NCBI RefSeq assembly: GCF_963675165.1
Contig: NC_087389.1
Coordinates: 95,001 to 159,000 of the forward strand
Length of the DNA: 64,000 nt
Source: Halichondria panicea
Lineage: Eukaryota; Porifera; Demospongiae; Suberitida; Halichondriidae
Reading direction: 5' to 3'
The notes beneath the pieces are model-generated. The model made no database searches, was not told where the DNA came from, and was given only the letters and a program-made list of their open reading frames with translations. Both the position numbers and the translations under genes were made by a program. This document shows, in pieces, positions 27,101 through 35,400 of the stretch. Numbering within the stretch: position 1 is the stretch's first letter; the number at the start of each line of letters is the position of its first letter.

Positions 27101-27165
27101 ACACTGTACAGCATAATTACCAGTTCCGACACTCCTTTTTTAGGTTTAGTTTTCTCAATCTTCAT
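2076..27165 (-). CDS. HUWE1: HUWE1 giant HECT-type E3 ubiquitin ligase, complete multi-exon gene
   Basis: The start at 27165 gives [11 protein letters not shown], like human HUWE1 MKVDRTKLKK. N-terminal DUF908/DUF913 homology is strong ([16 protein letters not shown] near 26.2 kb, [13 protein letters not shown] near 23.2 kb, [17 protein letters not shown] near 22.5 kb). A UBA domain follows ([18 protein letters not shown], ~18.2 kb), then a UIM ([16 protein letters not shown], ~17.8 kb), a WWE domain ([13 protein letters not shown], ~16.6 kb), acidic exons (12.76-13.74 kb) and a DUF4414 region (5472-7377, 7.65-8.53 kb). The HECT domain is encoded at 3971-4623 ([17 protein letters not shown]), 3305-3604, 2828-3018 (catalytic segment [11 protein letters not shown], the Cys codon split by the last intron) and 2076-2181 (ends ECPEGFGLA). 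HUWE1 ubiquitinates many nuclear and cytosolic proteins. Odd points are a Thr homopolymer near 9.97 kb and minisatellites in several introns. Confidence 0.95.
2417..2856. repeat. Minisatellite, ten identical 44-bp units, each with an exon end and splice donor
   Basis: Unit starts fall at 2417, 2461 and so on, every 44 bp, and all ten copies look identical. The unit nearest the HUWE1 penultimate exon (2813-2856) contains the last 29 coding bases (2828-2856) plus the first 15 intron bases with the GT donor. The other nine lie in the intron and repeat both parts. Confidence 0.95.
3645..3835. repeat. Intronic degenerate minisatellite
   Basis: Units of about 47 bp carry the core ACACCTTACACCACCGCATG. 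About three closely similar copies are followed by a diverged pair ending GTATCCAGCCTGATGTAC. It lies within a HUWE1 intron and touches no exon. Confidence 0.75.
5343..5467. repeat. (CA)n microsatellite next to a HUWE1 donor
   Basis: The tract is almost pure CA with a few CG interruptions. It sits only a few bases inside the intron after the donor of the exon that starts at 5472 on this strand. Length variation could affect splicing, but this is untested. Confidence 0.9.
7405..7497. repeat. Three 31-bp tandem units in a HUWE1 intron
   Basis: Three near-identical copies of a unit containing ATCACATGACCTACACAGGA follow one another. One base differs between the first and later copies (GAGAAC versus GAGGAC). 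The array is intronic. Confidence 0.85.
9085..9212. repeat. (CA)n tract followed by a small palindrome
   Basis: A long CA run ends at about 9168. It is followed by a hairpin with arms ATGCCTCG and CGAGGCAT around a loop containing GCGCATGCGC, flanked by A/T. Remnants with a similar start (ATGCCTC...GCGTAGCC) occur near 30257 and 33320, so this looks like a dispersed family. From memory, similar palindromes are common in Amphimedon. Confidence 0.7.
10345..12045. repeat. Foldback satellite array: four direct units and one inverted unit
   Basis: Units of about 307-336 bp begin near 10382, 10690, 11026 and 11358 (CAGCCTTAACTTGAGTATCG). The first unit has an internal deletion. A diverged copy at about 11690-12045 is in the opposite orientation. 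Each unit is an imperfect palindrome: the arm GATCCAATGTC...TTTTCTGAAAGCTTAGAAA returns inverted as TTTCTAAGCTTTCAGAAAA...GACATTGGATC, around a centre CCATGGGCTATT. The array fills most of one HUWE1 intron. The same family forms the array at 48888-49862. Confidence 0.9.
16090..16171 (+). tRNA. tRNA-Ser (anticodon CGA)
   Basis: An 82-base type II tRNA. The acceptor arms GCACTGA and TCAGTGC pair, and the discriminator is G. The anticodon stem TTGGA/TCCAA encloses loop CTCGAAA with anticodon CGA, which reads UCG Ser codons. A long variable arm (GGGCTCTGCCC) is typical of tRNA-Ser. The T arm is GCAGG TTCGAAT CCTGC. A and B boxes are intact, and a run of T from about 16174 is a good Pol III terminator. 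It has no intron. It lies inside a HUWE1 intron on the opposite strand. Confidence 0.96.
17990..18060. repeat. Two-copy tandem duplication in a HUWE1 intron
   Basis: AGGGAAAGCCCCAGTATGTA followed by CGCTACAGG occurs twice about 50 bases apart, just downstream of the UBA-coding exon. It does not overlap the splice site. Confidence 0.7.
18931..19434. repeat. 28-bp minisatellite, about 18 units
   Basis: The core CCCACACGTAGGCCTAAGAG repeats every 28 bases. The spacer is CGGTC in the second to ninth units and, after one CGATG unit, CGATC in the rest, so variants are segregated along the array. It begins about 25 bases inside the intron from the donor of the HUWE1 exon ending near 19450, and does not include that donor. 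Confidence 0.95.
21180..21203. repeat. Poly-G tract
   Basis: About 19 consecutive G lie in the HUWE1 intron just next to a coding exon. On the transcribed strand this is a C-rich tract. Its length may be unreliable in an assembly. Confidence 0.8.
21972..22048. repeat. (CAGTA)n pentanucleotide microsatellite
   Basis: About 15 perfect copies of the 5-base unit CAGTA lie in a HUWE1 intron. Confidence 0.9.
24151..24294. repeat. Dispersed short repeat, copy 1
   Basis: It shares about 144 bases with 25001-25144, with only a few differences. The first ~105 bases are bounded by TGTTGCCA and TTGGCAACA, an inverted pair, and contain an internal hairpin CTTGCTGAC...GTCAGCAAG. This looks like a MITE in a HUWE1 intron. 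Confidence 0.7.
25001..25144. repeat. Dispersed short repeat, copy 2
   Basis: This is the second copy of the element at 24151-24294, 850 bases away in another HUWE1 intron and in the same orientation. The similarity extends past the inverted ends, so a segmental duplication is an alternative to two independent insertions. Confidence 0.7.
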
Positions 27166-27590
27166 TGCTCATATGAGCTCACAGAAGACAAAGAAAACTC
27201 TCTTTGTAATCCAGCAGTTTCTGTATCTCTAGCTTGATGATTTGGTTGCAAGCCTCAAGGGGTAAACTGCATTGAAAGATAGCTTAGTCTTCTCTTCTTG
27301 ATCTCAATATCAAAATCGTCAAGCATGGACTTTCAATATTATTTTCACAAGCGATTAATTAGAAAGAACAATGATTAAGTCAGATTCGAGGCAGAGCCAC
27401 AGTCAAAGAATCCACGGCTTTTGTTCGAGGTATAAATCATTTTGAGGGAAAACAATTAATAATTCATTGTGCTCACCATTCAATAATGAATTTTATACAA
27501 CTAGTGGGATAATAAATAAGGGTACAAAAATGGAGGGAAAGAGAAAGTTGCTGGAAAGGGTGTACAGATCTATACAAAAATATTTCCTAG
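27166..27590. promoter_or_regulatory. HUWE1 upstream region and CLN8 3' flank
   Basis: These 425 bases lie between the HUWE1 start and the stop of the CLN8-like gene, both on the minus strand. They should hold the HUWE1 promoter and 5' UTR and the CLN8 3' UTR. I see no repeat or conserved ORF. Confidence 0.4.
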
Positions 27591-28526
27591 TTAGTTTTCT
27601 TTTTTCAACCCTTTCTTTGACTTGCTTTTCTTGGGGCTACTACCAGTAACGTCAGTCACTCCGTTTTTGCTATCACTCTTATTTTTTTGGAGTTCCGGAT
27701 GGTTCCAATCGACAGGGTTGAAGAGCTGCCCCATCTTTTTGTACGTCCAATAGGGAGTGAGAATAAAAAACTGAAGGGTGAGCTGCACGACAAGCATCCA
27801 GAAAATGGGGCGGGGCATATGGTGGTGGACATTCTCCCATTGCATATACAACTTGTAGTAAAAATATCCTTCAATCGTGGTTCGACAATGAAACAGATGG
27901 ACAAGGAGAATCTGATTGATTTTCCAGATAGGAAGATGAGCCATTCCAGCTTTCAAGAACATCCAGCACAAACATGAGAACGGAGTCGTCATCTCTAGCA
28001 GCATACCAACCACAGAGAAGAAATGAGTGGTCTCGCAATAGGCAACAGTTCCAAAGCCAAGAAGACTGAGTGTGTGATGAGCAACAAGGAACGCGTCGAA
28101 TCCTCCAAACATCGCTATTGAACTAAACAGAGCAGTGCACTCAAAGATGAAGAAGCCAACAGCTATATACACTGCGAGGAAAGAAGTCTGAGAGTTTCCA
28201 TTTACCACATCTTTTTGCAGGGTATCATCAAATGCAATGTACCAGAAGCCGATGAATGTGGAAACCAAGCCAAACAAAGCTCGAACAAATGACAAGCACC
28301 AGAATACCTTCTCTTTGGGTCTCAGCCTTGAGCGAAACGTCACAAATGTATAAGAAACAAAGTACGATGCACAGAAAACGAAGAGCGATGCAAAAAATGC
28401 CAGCGATATGACAAGAAGTTTCGTTTCAAATTTCCTCATATTTACGTCGGCCATTACGGGAAAGAAAAACACGACAGGATCAGGTGGGTTCTCCCATATC
28501 TGATGAACCCAGGTGGGGGTCTTCAT
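27591..28526 (-). CDS. CLN8: CLN8-like TLC-domain ER membrane protein
   Basis: The single-exon reading frame begins at an ATG (28526) giving MKTPTWVHQIWENPPDPV. CLN8 is an ER/ER-Golgi membrane protein of the TLC (TRAM-LAG1-CLN8) family needed for export of lysosomal enzymes. Matches to human CLN8 are clear: LVAHHTLSLLGFG (human LVIHHLFAFLGFL), LLEMTTPFSCLCWMFLKAG (human [20 protein letters not shown]), LVHLFHCRTTI and PYWTYKKMGQLFNPVDWN (human PYWTHKKTQQLLNPVDWN). Several hydrophobic membrane segments are evident. The tail is Lys-rich (KKSKSKKGLKKEN) but lacks the exact C-terminal KKxx retrieval signal of human CLN8. A TTTTGCAG just before the ATG could be an acceptor, so a further 5' exon is possible. 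Confidence 0.88.
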   Translation of the reverse strand: MKTPTWVHQIWENPPDPVVFFFPVMADVNMRKFETKLLVISLAFFASLFVFCASYFVSYTFVTFRSRLRPKEKVFWCLSFVRALFGLVSTFIGFWYIAFDDTLQKDVVNGNSQTSFLAVYIAVGFFIFECTALFSSIAMFGGFDAFLVAHHTLSLLGFGTVAYCETTHFFSVVGMLLEMTTPFSCLCWMFLKAGMAHLPIWKINQILLVHLFHCRTTIEGYFYYKLYMQWENVHHHMPRPIFWMLVVQLTLQFFILTPYWTYKKMGQLFNPVDWNHPELQKNKSDSKNGVTDVTGSSPKKSKSKKGLKKEN

Positions 28527-29079
28527 TATCTGCAAAATTCACATAATTATGAACATGCCTACACGCACATGACAGTATAGTAGGCATGTGATTGCTCATG
28601 AATACTATAGGGTAATACTATACTACTGCCTTATCCTGAATTGCCATCTAGTACACACAAGTGTACAGAAAGGTTACCTATTTATTTTAAACAAAAAATT
28701 ACTATATATATATATTTTCTGGAGTAGAGTCTTTGTGCACATACACACATTTATTTTTCACTAGCCTATGATTATTATTGATTTATAATTATATGCCTTT
28801 ATACACAATGCAAAAACTGATCAGCAAAGATCATGTGTAGATAATATAATAATGAAAAGCTCCAACAATCTCTAAGTCTTGGCTTACCACTCTTCACTCT
28901 TAGCAGAGAAGCTCCTAGCACAGATCTTGGTGTTCACGTAGTTTCCTGGAAGTCGAGGGAGAAGCTCAAGTTCAGCTTTTCTGTTGGAATGTGTGAATGT
29001 GGTTGGAGCTGTCAGTCACATGTGGCTATGCAAGCCCCACCCCCTTTGATCAGGTACTAGGTACATGTAAATAAAGAAG
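28527..29079. promoter_or_regulatory. Divergent region between CLN8-like gene and COMMD7
   Basis: It holds both 5' regions. A/T-rich sequence with a (TA)n run lies near 28702. Around 28888-28981 a minus-strand exon-like ORF ends in a stop but has no recognisable partner exons (see rejected items). No other coding signal was seen. Confidence 0.4.
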
Positions 29080-30164
29080 ATGGCACTGCACTTCAGCAGT
29101 GAGCGTCCAGAGGATCAGTTCTACACTGATTTTGGGAATCTGAACAAGTTTGGAGAAGATGTGAGTCTCATATAGGCCATCCTTGATTATAGCTTTGTCC
29201 ACCATGATCGATTGTATTTCCACTCTGTCCGACAGGCGTTTGCAGAATTGAACACTCTTGTCTTCAACTTTCTGAATGATCCACAGCAAGTGAGTTAGCT
29301 GTGAGAGGTATATATGACAGTACGCTGAATTTGTATGTGTTCACAGTCAGGTCAGTTTCTTGGTCAACTGGAGGAGTTTGCTGCTCAGAAATCATTTGGA
29401 CTAGCTGCTCTGAAGAATCTCGTCAAGACAATTCTAGTCATATCCTTTCCAACCTTTTAGCATACTGTACATTGTGTATTGACTAATCACTTGGTCTTTT
29501 GCTGGTGTCATAAGGTATATTGGTAATGCTCCTTCTTGTAGCACCTTAGGCCAAGTAGCATTTAACATTACACCCCTTGACTCGACAAACTTCTTCAAAG
29601 CCGCTCTCAAGAAGAACCTGTCTCCTGGCTATCTGAAGGAGGACCTCATTCAACTGGGTCTCTCTGAAGAAAAGGCTGCATGGATAGCTGGCAAGGTGAG
29701 AAACCACAATACAAATGGATGGAGTACACAAACCTCTTTTTTATCCCAAGCAATTTTTGTTATTAAATTGTATGCTCATTTATGGCTTATATTTCTAATC
29801 TACATTGTATTTGTCTTTAATTTATTGGTTTGTTACTCTCAGTGGAAAGCTAATCTGTTGTCCCTGTCGAGATTGGCAGCTGGTCAGTCGCTCACCGTCA
29901 ACCAACTGGTGGACATGGAGTGGAGGTTTGGAGTGACTGCCGCAGACAGTGACATGAAGAAAGTTGGCAACACTTTCCTACAACTAAAGCTGGTCCTTGA
30001 CAAGGGGGTGGGAACAGAAGAAGTCTTTATGGGCAAGTTATTATACAACTGAATTCCATTTCATTGAAGTTATTTTCTTACTTACAGAGCTGACTCTTCC
30101 TCAGTTTTACTCCTTCCTTCACCAAATGGAGAAGGCTAAAGCTAGCTTAGAATATTTAGGTTGA
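29080..30164 (+). CDS. COMMD7: COMM domain-containing protein 7
   Basis: Six exons: 29080-29160, 29236-29289, 29347-29439, 29591-29695, 29843-30032 and 30088-30164. The C-terminal COMM domain is very like human COMMD7 (LVDMEWRFGVTAADSDMKKV, then FLQLKLVLDKG and ELTLPQFYSFLHQMEKAKAS). The N-terminal helical domain contains QLGLSEEKAAW, like human TLGLSEEKATY. COMMD proteins form the Commander complex that works with CCC and retriever in endosomal recycling and modulates NF-kB and cullin ligases. Two introns are unusual. Intron 3 begins ATATCCTTT and ends AC (U12 type). Intron 5 begins GCAAGT (GC-AG). All phases close correctly with these borders. Confidence 0.93.
29440..29590 (+). other. U12-type AT-AC intron of COMMD7
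   Basis: The donor ATATCCTTT matches the minor-spliceosome consensus exactly. CCTTGAC at 29575-29581, whose A lies 10 bases before the AC end at 29589-29590, fits the U12 branch site. Exon 3 is 31 codons and exon 4 is 35 codons, both in phase 0. No GT-AG pair gives as good a protein. Confidence 0.85.
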
Positions 30165-30581
30165 CTCTTCATGTCTCACTAGTACTTGTTGGTCTCGTCA
30201 AATTGTCGTTTGTAATTGTGTTATCATGAAAACATAATCTTATGGTTAATATAATTATGCCTCAAGGCGTAGCCTCACAAGGGAGGAAGGGGATCTTTTA
30301 GCCTCGATCCAAGGCCGCACTGAAGATGCATGGCTCAATTATTTTGTGAATAGCATGTAAAAACTTTAATGTAAAATTCATTAGCTTATTCCCTCTACTG
30401 TATTTAACACTCTAATACTTTTTGAGCGAAAGCATAACATGGCAAGAGGCATTAGCACAGCGCAGCTTGCGACATTCGTTATATTATCTTTAAAGAAGTC
30501 ATTCTATGTGCAGTACGGCAATAATTCAGAAAAAAAATAAATAAGCAGAATGTATGGCCAGGAACGTGCAAAGCAAAAATA
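30165..30581. other. Convergent 3' region of COMMD7 and SLC35B4
   Basis: The two genes end towards each other here. Near 30257 is a remnant of the ATGCCTC...GCGTAGCC palindromic repeat family. No gene was seen. Confidence 0.4.
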
Positions 30582-32101
30582 TTATTCTTTCTTAGTCTTA
30601 TTGTCCATCTTTGGTAGTAGCCGGTCCAGGAGAGGGTTGAACACACCAGTGAAGAGGGCAGTCCCAGAGAACACGAGCAGAGTAGCCAGCCAGTGGGTGA
30701 TGGTGAAGGGGTTGTTGAAATAGAAGATAGAGAAGACGAGGCTAACGAATTTACGCAGTGTGACGACCAAGGTAACGATGAGGGAGGGGCACTCTGTCGT
30801 GAGAACGAAGACTCCTCGGATACAGACGTACTGAGTGATGCAGTTGCAGATAACATAGAACCACATCTTAGGAATGGTCAAAGTGTACACTAACGAGATA
30901 GGCTCTGCATGAAATGACAAAAATAAATTATGGAAAAACTGCTATAGTATTATTATAGGCCTAACCAGATGCTGAAAAGGAGATAATTCTGCTCCAAATG
31001 TTTGTTCCTAGAATCAGGAATGCTGGTAGAGGTAAAGCGTGCTGCAGAGCCAGAAAAGTTATATAGACACGATTGCATCAGTGAGCACTTACAGTATAGA
31101 ACATTGCCTCCCTCGGGTGTTTGCCATGCTCCTTGTAAAGCAATTCCTGTAATATCACGGGTATACGGAATGTTCTAAAAATAAGTCACAAACGATCGAG
31201 GTACCTGAAATATTCCCATTCTTGCCGAGCCAAACAGAGCAGTTAGAAGCATCACAATACCTGTAGAATATCGTTAATTTCTCCACTCATAATTAATGCC
31301 CACGTGTAGTCTATCTATGAGTGCACATACCAATGGTCATTGTGACGATACTGGTATAGCTTGTCTCGCTACTAGTCCCTTCATCACTGGACTCTCCATT
31401 CTAAATAAAGGGAGGGGGGACACCATTACATACAGTCATGTAAGTGAGTACAAGATGCTACATTAAATGGTGCATAAGTGTACCATGTATTGAGCTGACG
31501 CAAAGGTAGCCAGGGAAATACCAACAAAGATCATGAACACCGCAACATACTTTGATGCTGAATAACTGTGATGAAATGGAAACAATAGAAAGGACAAAAA
31601 ACACATAATCCTTTGTGTACAAACCTTTTCTTTAGTATCAATATACCCATAACCATATTCGCCACGAGAGAGCCCTGTAGGAAATAGCCGATAGGGTTAT
31701 GATGTAATCACACATTAAGAACTTACCGATCTGAAGATCATGTGCAGGGGGAGAGGTACATTGAAGTTGAGGGCGTAGTTGTTGACGATACTGACAAAGA
31801 AGTAGAACATGACCATGAAGATGTACTTGCGGATGGGGATTACTGGACGTACTCGGAAAAAGTGCGAAACAAACACAACTCCTTCCAGTGAGACAAAGAG
31901 GAACTGGAAAAACGTGATAATATTTCCAGCTCCGGGGTCATCTCTGTGCATGTGGTATATTTTTTATATTTTTTGATCGATTGCCTGATATTAAAATTGT
32001 GTAGTTGCTTACTTTATGATTAGCTCTAGAAACACAACATTTGAGCAGCATCCTAGGAACACCAGAGAGATGGCTATGAAAAGAGTTAACTTGAGCTCCA
32101 T
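30582..32101 (-). CDS. SLC35B4: UDP-xylose/UDP-GlcNAc transporter, SLC35B4 type
   Basis: About nine small exons. The first (ending at 32101) encodes LFIAISLVFLGCCSNVVFLE, matching human SLC35B4 VFAGCCSNVIFLELL. The exon near 31.73-31.94 kb encodes GAGNIITFFQFLFVSLEGVV and NYALNFNVPLPLHMIFRS (human NYALNLNIAMPLHMIFRS). The last exon (30582-30904) encodes QYVCIRGVFVLTTECPSLIV and TLRKFVSLVFSIFYF, nearly identical to human. The product is a multi-pass Golgi/ER transporter that exchanges UDP-xylose and UDP-GlcNAc for UMP for glycosylation. The C-terminus is basic (MDNKTKKE), consistent with a cytosolic dilysine-like tail. It is divergent from FBH1, with only 127 bases between the starts. Confidence 0.93.
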
Positions 32102-32228
32102 ACTCACTGAGTCACAAGTACACCTCCAGATGGTTAGGATCGTCAGAGCTGAATCAGCAAACAAACCACATGGACATGAAACTGAAACCATACCTCGAAC
32201 TCTGCTCTAGCTCTACTATTGAAGAACT
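32102..32228. promoter_or_regulatory. Compact bidirectional promoter, SLC35B4 / FBH1
   Basis: Only 127 bases separate the two start codons. Promoters and 5' UTRs of both genes must be in this space, or extend into the neighbour's first exon or intron. Confidence 0.5.
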
Positions 32229-32444
32229 ATGGAAGATGATCTGCCTTCAGCTAAAAGGATTTGCTTGACAGATCTTGAAGGTATAGGAATGCTATATCAC
32301 TGTCATTTCTCTGTTGCATGCTAGAACATGGTCTTTTATAAATTATATGCAGAACGTGTGAGGGGAGGGAGATGCAGTACACCAGAGAGGTTTGACATCA
32401 ACAGCCAGTCATGTAGTGAGTTGCTATAGCTGCTATACTGTAAC

Positions 32445-32478
<34 letters not shown>

Positions 32479-35400
32479 CTCTCTCTCTCTCTCAGTGTCC
32501 TTTATTGAAGATGTGGAGGACGAACAAGAGCAGTGGAAAGCTACTGCATCACAAAGCTCTCACCTTGACGATGAAGACAAACTCGATATCAACAACCAAT
32601 CATTTGGTGAGTGTAAAAGTTGTAATTATGAAAATTACATATGACACTCGAGACACAATAATTATTGATGCAAATTAAACAGCCATTAAAAAATAACTTG
32701 TCACTTTGTTTCGTAATTGTTACTTTGCTCACATGTAGAATCGTTCATTGAAGAGGTGGAAGAGGAGCAGTCACTGGACCCTAACAACCAGTCTTTCAGT
32801 GAGTAGCTAGCTAGGGACATACATCCATCCATACATGTACGAAATAATATACCGTATAACTTTAAAATTTGGCAGGTATTATATTTGGCATATCAGCCAT
32901 TTTGACCGACTGGGCGTTTTTTAGGTAAAATTCGCCAAATCGCCAAAGTTATATGTAAGCCACTATTTATAAAAATGTATCTCCTGACCTATACAGCATC
33001 GTTTATTGAAGAAGTTGAAGATGAGCAGCAGCAGTTAAATGAGCACGGCAGTCATTCAGTGATTATATCAGACGACTCTAAGGACTTCTCTGACTCGCTA
33101 GACGCTGAGTGTACACTCACCCTTGACCCTGGTTCCCCTGCGGGTGTAGTTAATGGACTGGTGTTCCCACGTGAGGTGCTGGAGAACATACTTGATAGAC
33201 TGGGGGCAGTGGATCTGTACACATCGGCCTGCCTCGTCTGCAAACTATGGAACAGCATTGTCGTTAACAAGGTACGTATCATGTGATTTATCATATCATG
33301 TGAATTTCAGTGCTCTTTATGCCTCGGGGCGTAGCCGCAGGTGGCATGCAATGTAATACCCCTTCAGAGGTACTTCATCTATCGTGTAAATTGATTTGGT
33401 TACTGTAATATCTATAGGAGTGTATACCTCTTCTATTAATGTTACATTACTAACAAACTTTTTATTATAGTCGTTTGCGAAATGGAAACTGATTTACCAC
33501 AAAGGAGAGTTTGAGCGTGAACCTATCACGCCATGTCTGCCTGTTCTCCATGAGTCTCTAAAGTTCGTTTATATACAGTTCATAATCTTGTGATTGTTCC
33601 TATATAATATGTACGTAGGTTTGTGAAGGAAGAGTTCTCTCGTGTGCAAGCCACCCTGAAACCTGTCCTTGTGAAGCACCCACAGTATCCCTGCATCTCC
33701 CGCATCTACGACCAATCAAATACTGAGGAAGTATGTCATTGATTAGTTTATATCTCGATCTTGAGCATCTGAACGTCATATTTACTGTGTGTAGCTGCTG
33801 CAGGTTAGTGGTTGTTTGTACTTCTCAATATTTCAACTGTGCATTGTGGTGTCTGTCAGAGTGCCGTGTAAATATACATGTAGCTATTATATTGTGACTA
33901 TGGTGCAGCTGGCCTTTTCAAATTTTAACGGTGAGCCTCGATCTAGAAGCAGCCGGGGCACAGCTATATGTACTGTTGATACGTATGGGATGAGATATAG
34001 GACAACTGACAATTCCAGGATTGTAAACACCATCTGTGGCAGCATCTTCTCACACACACACACTGTGTACTTACTCTAATTATGATGATGTCCTTTCTTC
34101 CTCCAGAAACTGACTGATCTCCAAGAGTTGGTGATGCTGGTAGCTTGCTGCAAGAGTGTCCATCAGTTGTTGGATTTGGTTCGTCTCCTCGCTCGTCCAA
34201 TGGAGGGTGGGTTCAGTAGCCCTGCCCTCTCCTACACTGAGCTCAGCGAGATCCTCTACTGTCTGGCCACACTCTTTAAAACATCACCTACAATATCGCC
34301 TCGGTGAGCGGGCTTAGATATTATCACCTACTGGTGCCGTGCAACAATGGCTATCTTTGATGGTCCACGCTTTCTACTATTTGAATCGTTGCTTTAGTAA
34401 TTTTAATGTAGCCATTTGAGGAAGATAGCTTAACAGTTTACCTGACACAGCATTTTTGAAGTGATACGTTATAGTGGTGGTGTACGTGTCGTTTCCCTTT
34501 GTATTATTCGTTTTCTTCACATACGTGTCTGTGTCTCTAAGGTTCCATTACTACCTGTACTACGTGCTGGACGTCATGGAGAGAAGGGGTGTGGTTAACA
34601 TCACCACAGAGGAGACAGACAATGGGCACACTCTCGCTGCAGCCTCTAAACTCACGAGTCAGCAGATGAAAATTGTACAGCACGGTTTCCAGAAAGAACA
34701 GACCGTCAAAGTGTTAGCCCTTGCAGGTAGTTTAAGTGTACGGCTACTATTGTAAGAATACCCAGTTCATAGAGAGCTCAACACATTAATTTTGGCTGCT
34801 CTGTTTTATAAAAATATTTCTTGGTCTCAGTACGAGCGAATGCAAACTTTGTTAGGCCTGATAGTTACGAGCTACTTAGCCTTGTGTCAAAACCAATACG
34901 AACCCCTTGCCATCATCCCCCCTCCCTATGTGTGTCACATGATGTGCAGGCACTGGCAAGACCACCACTCTCTATCACATTACCAAGGCCAACCCTCATT
35001 GCTCGTTCCTCTACTGCGTCTACAACAAGTTAGTTGAGCTTCACTCAAACAACGCTAGTGTAATAATTAATGTATCATTTTCTCTGTTTGCAGATCTGTT
35101 CAACAACATGCCTACAGCTCAATATTTTCAGACTGTAGAAATGTGGAGGCTCGCACATTCCACTCCCTTGCTTTTGAACACACTGGGTGAGTTGCTGCAC
35201 TTCTCCAAGATCTCTTTTCTTGCTGTATGTACAGTTGTCTCTGTACTATTGTTCGATATCATTGACAGCTTATTCTCTCCACGCAGGAATTGGTTCAAGA
35301 AAAAACTCGGCTCTGAATTGCAAGTGTTCTCCATTTCTTGGAATATTGACTCAGAGCGCTCTGTTTCCATGAAAATGTGTCTGGCTAGGTGTGTGAAGGA

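Noticed and set aside
28888..28981. Minus-strand exon-like ORF (ELELLPRLPGNYVNTKIC...) with acceptor-like CCAACAG and a stop
   Set aside because: No family recognised and no upstream exon could be found before COMMD7. It may be a 5' exon fragment or chance ORF, so it was not called as a gene.
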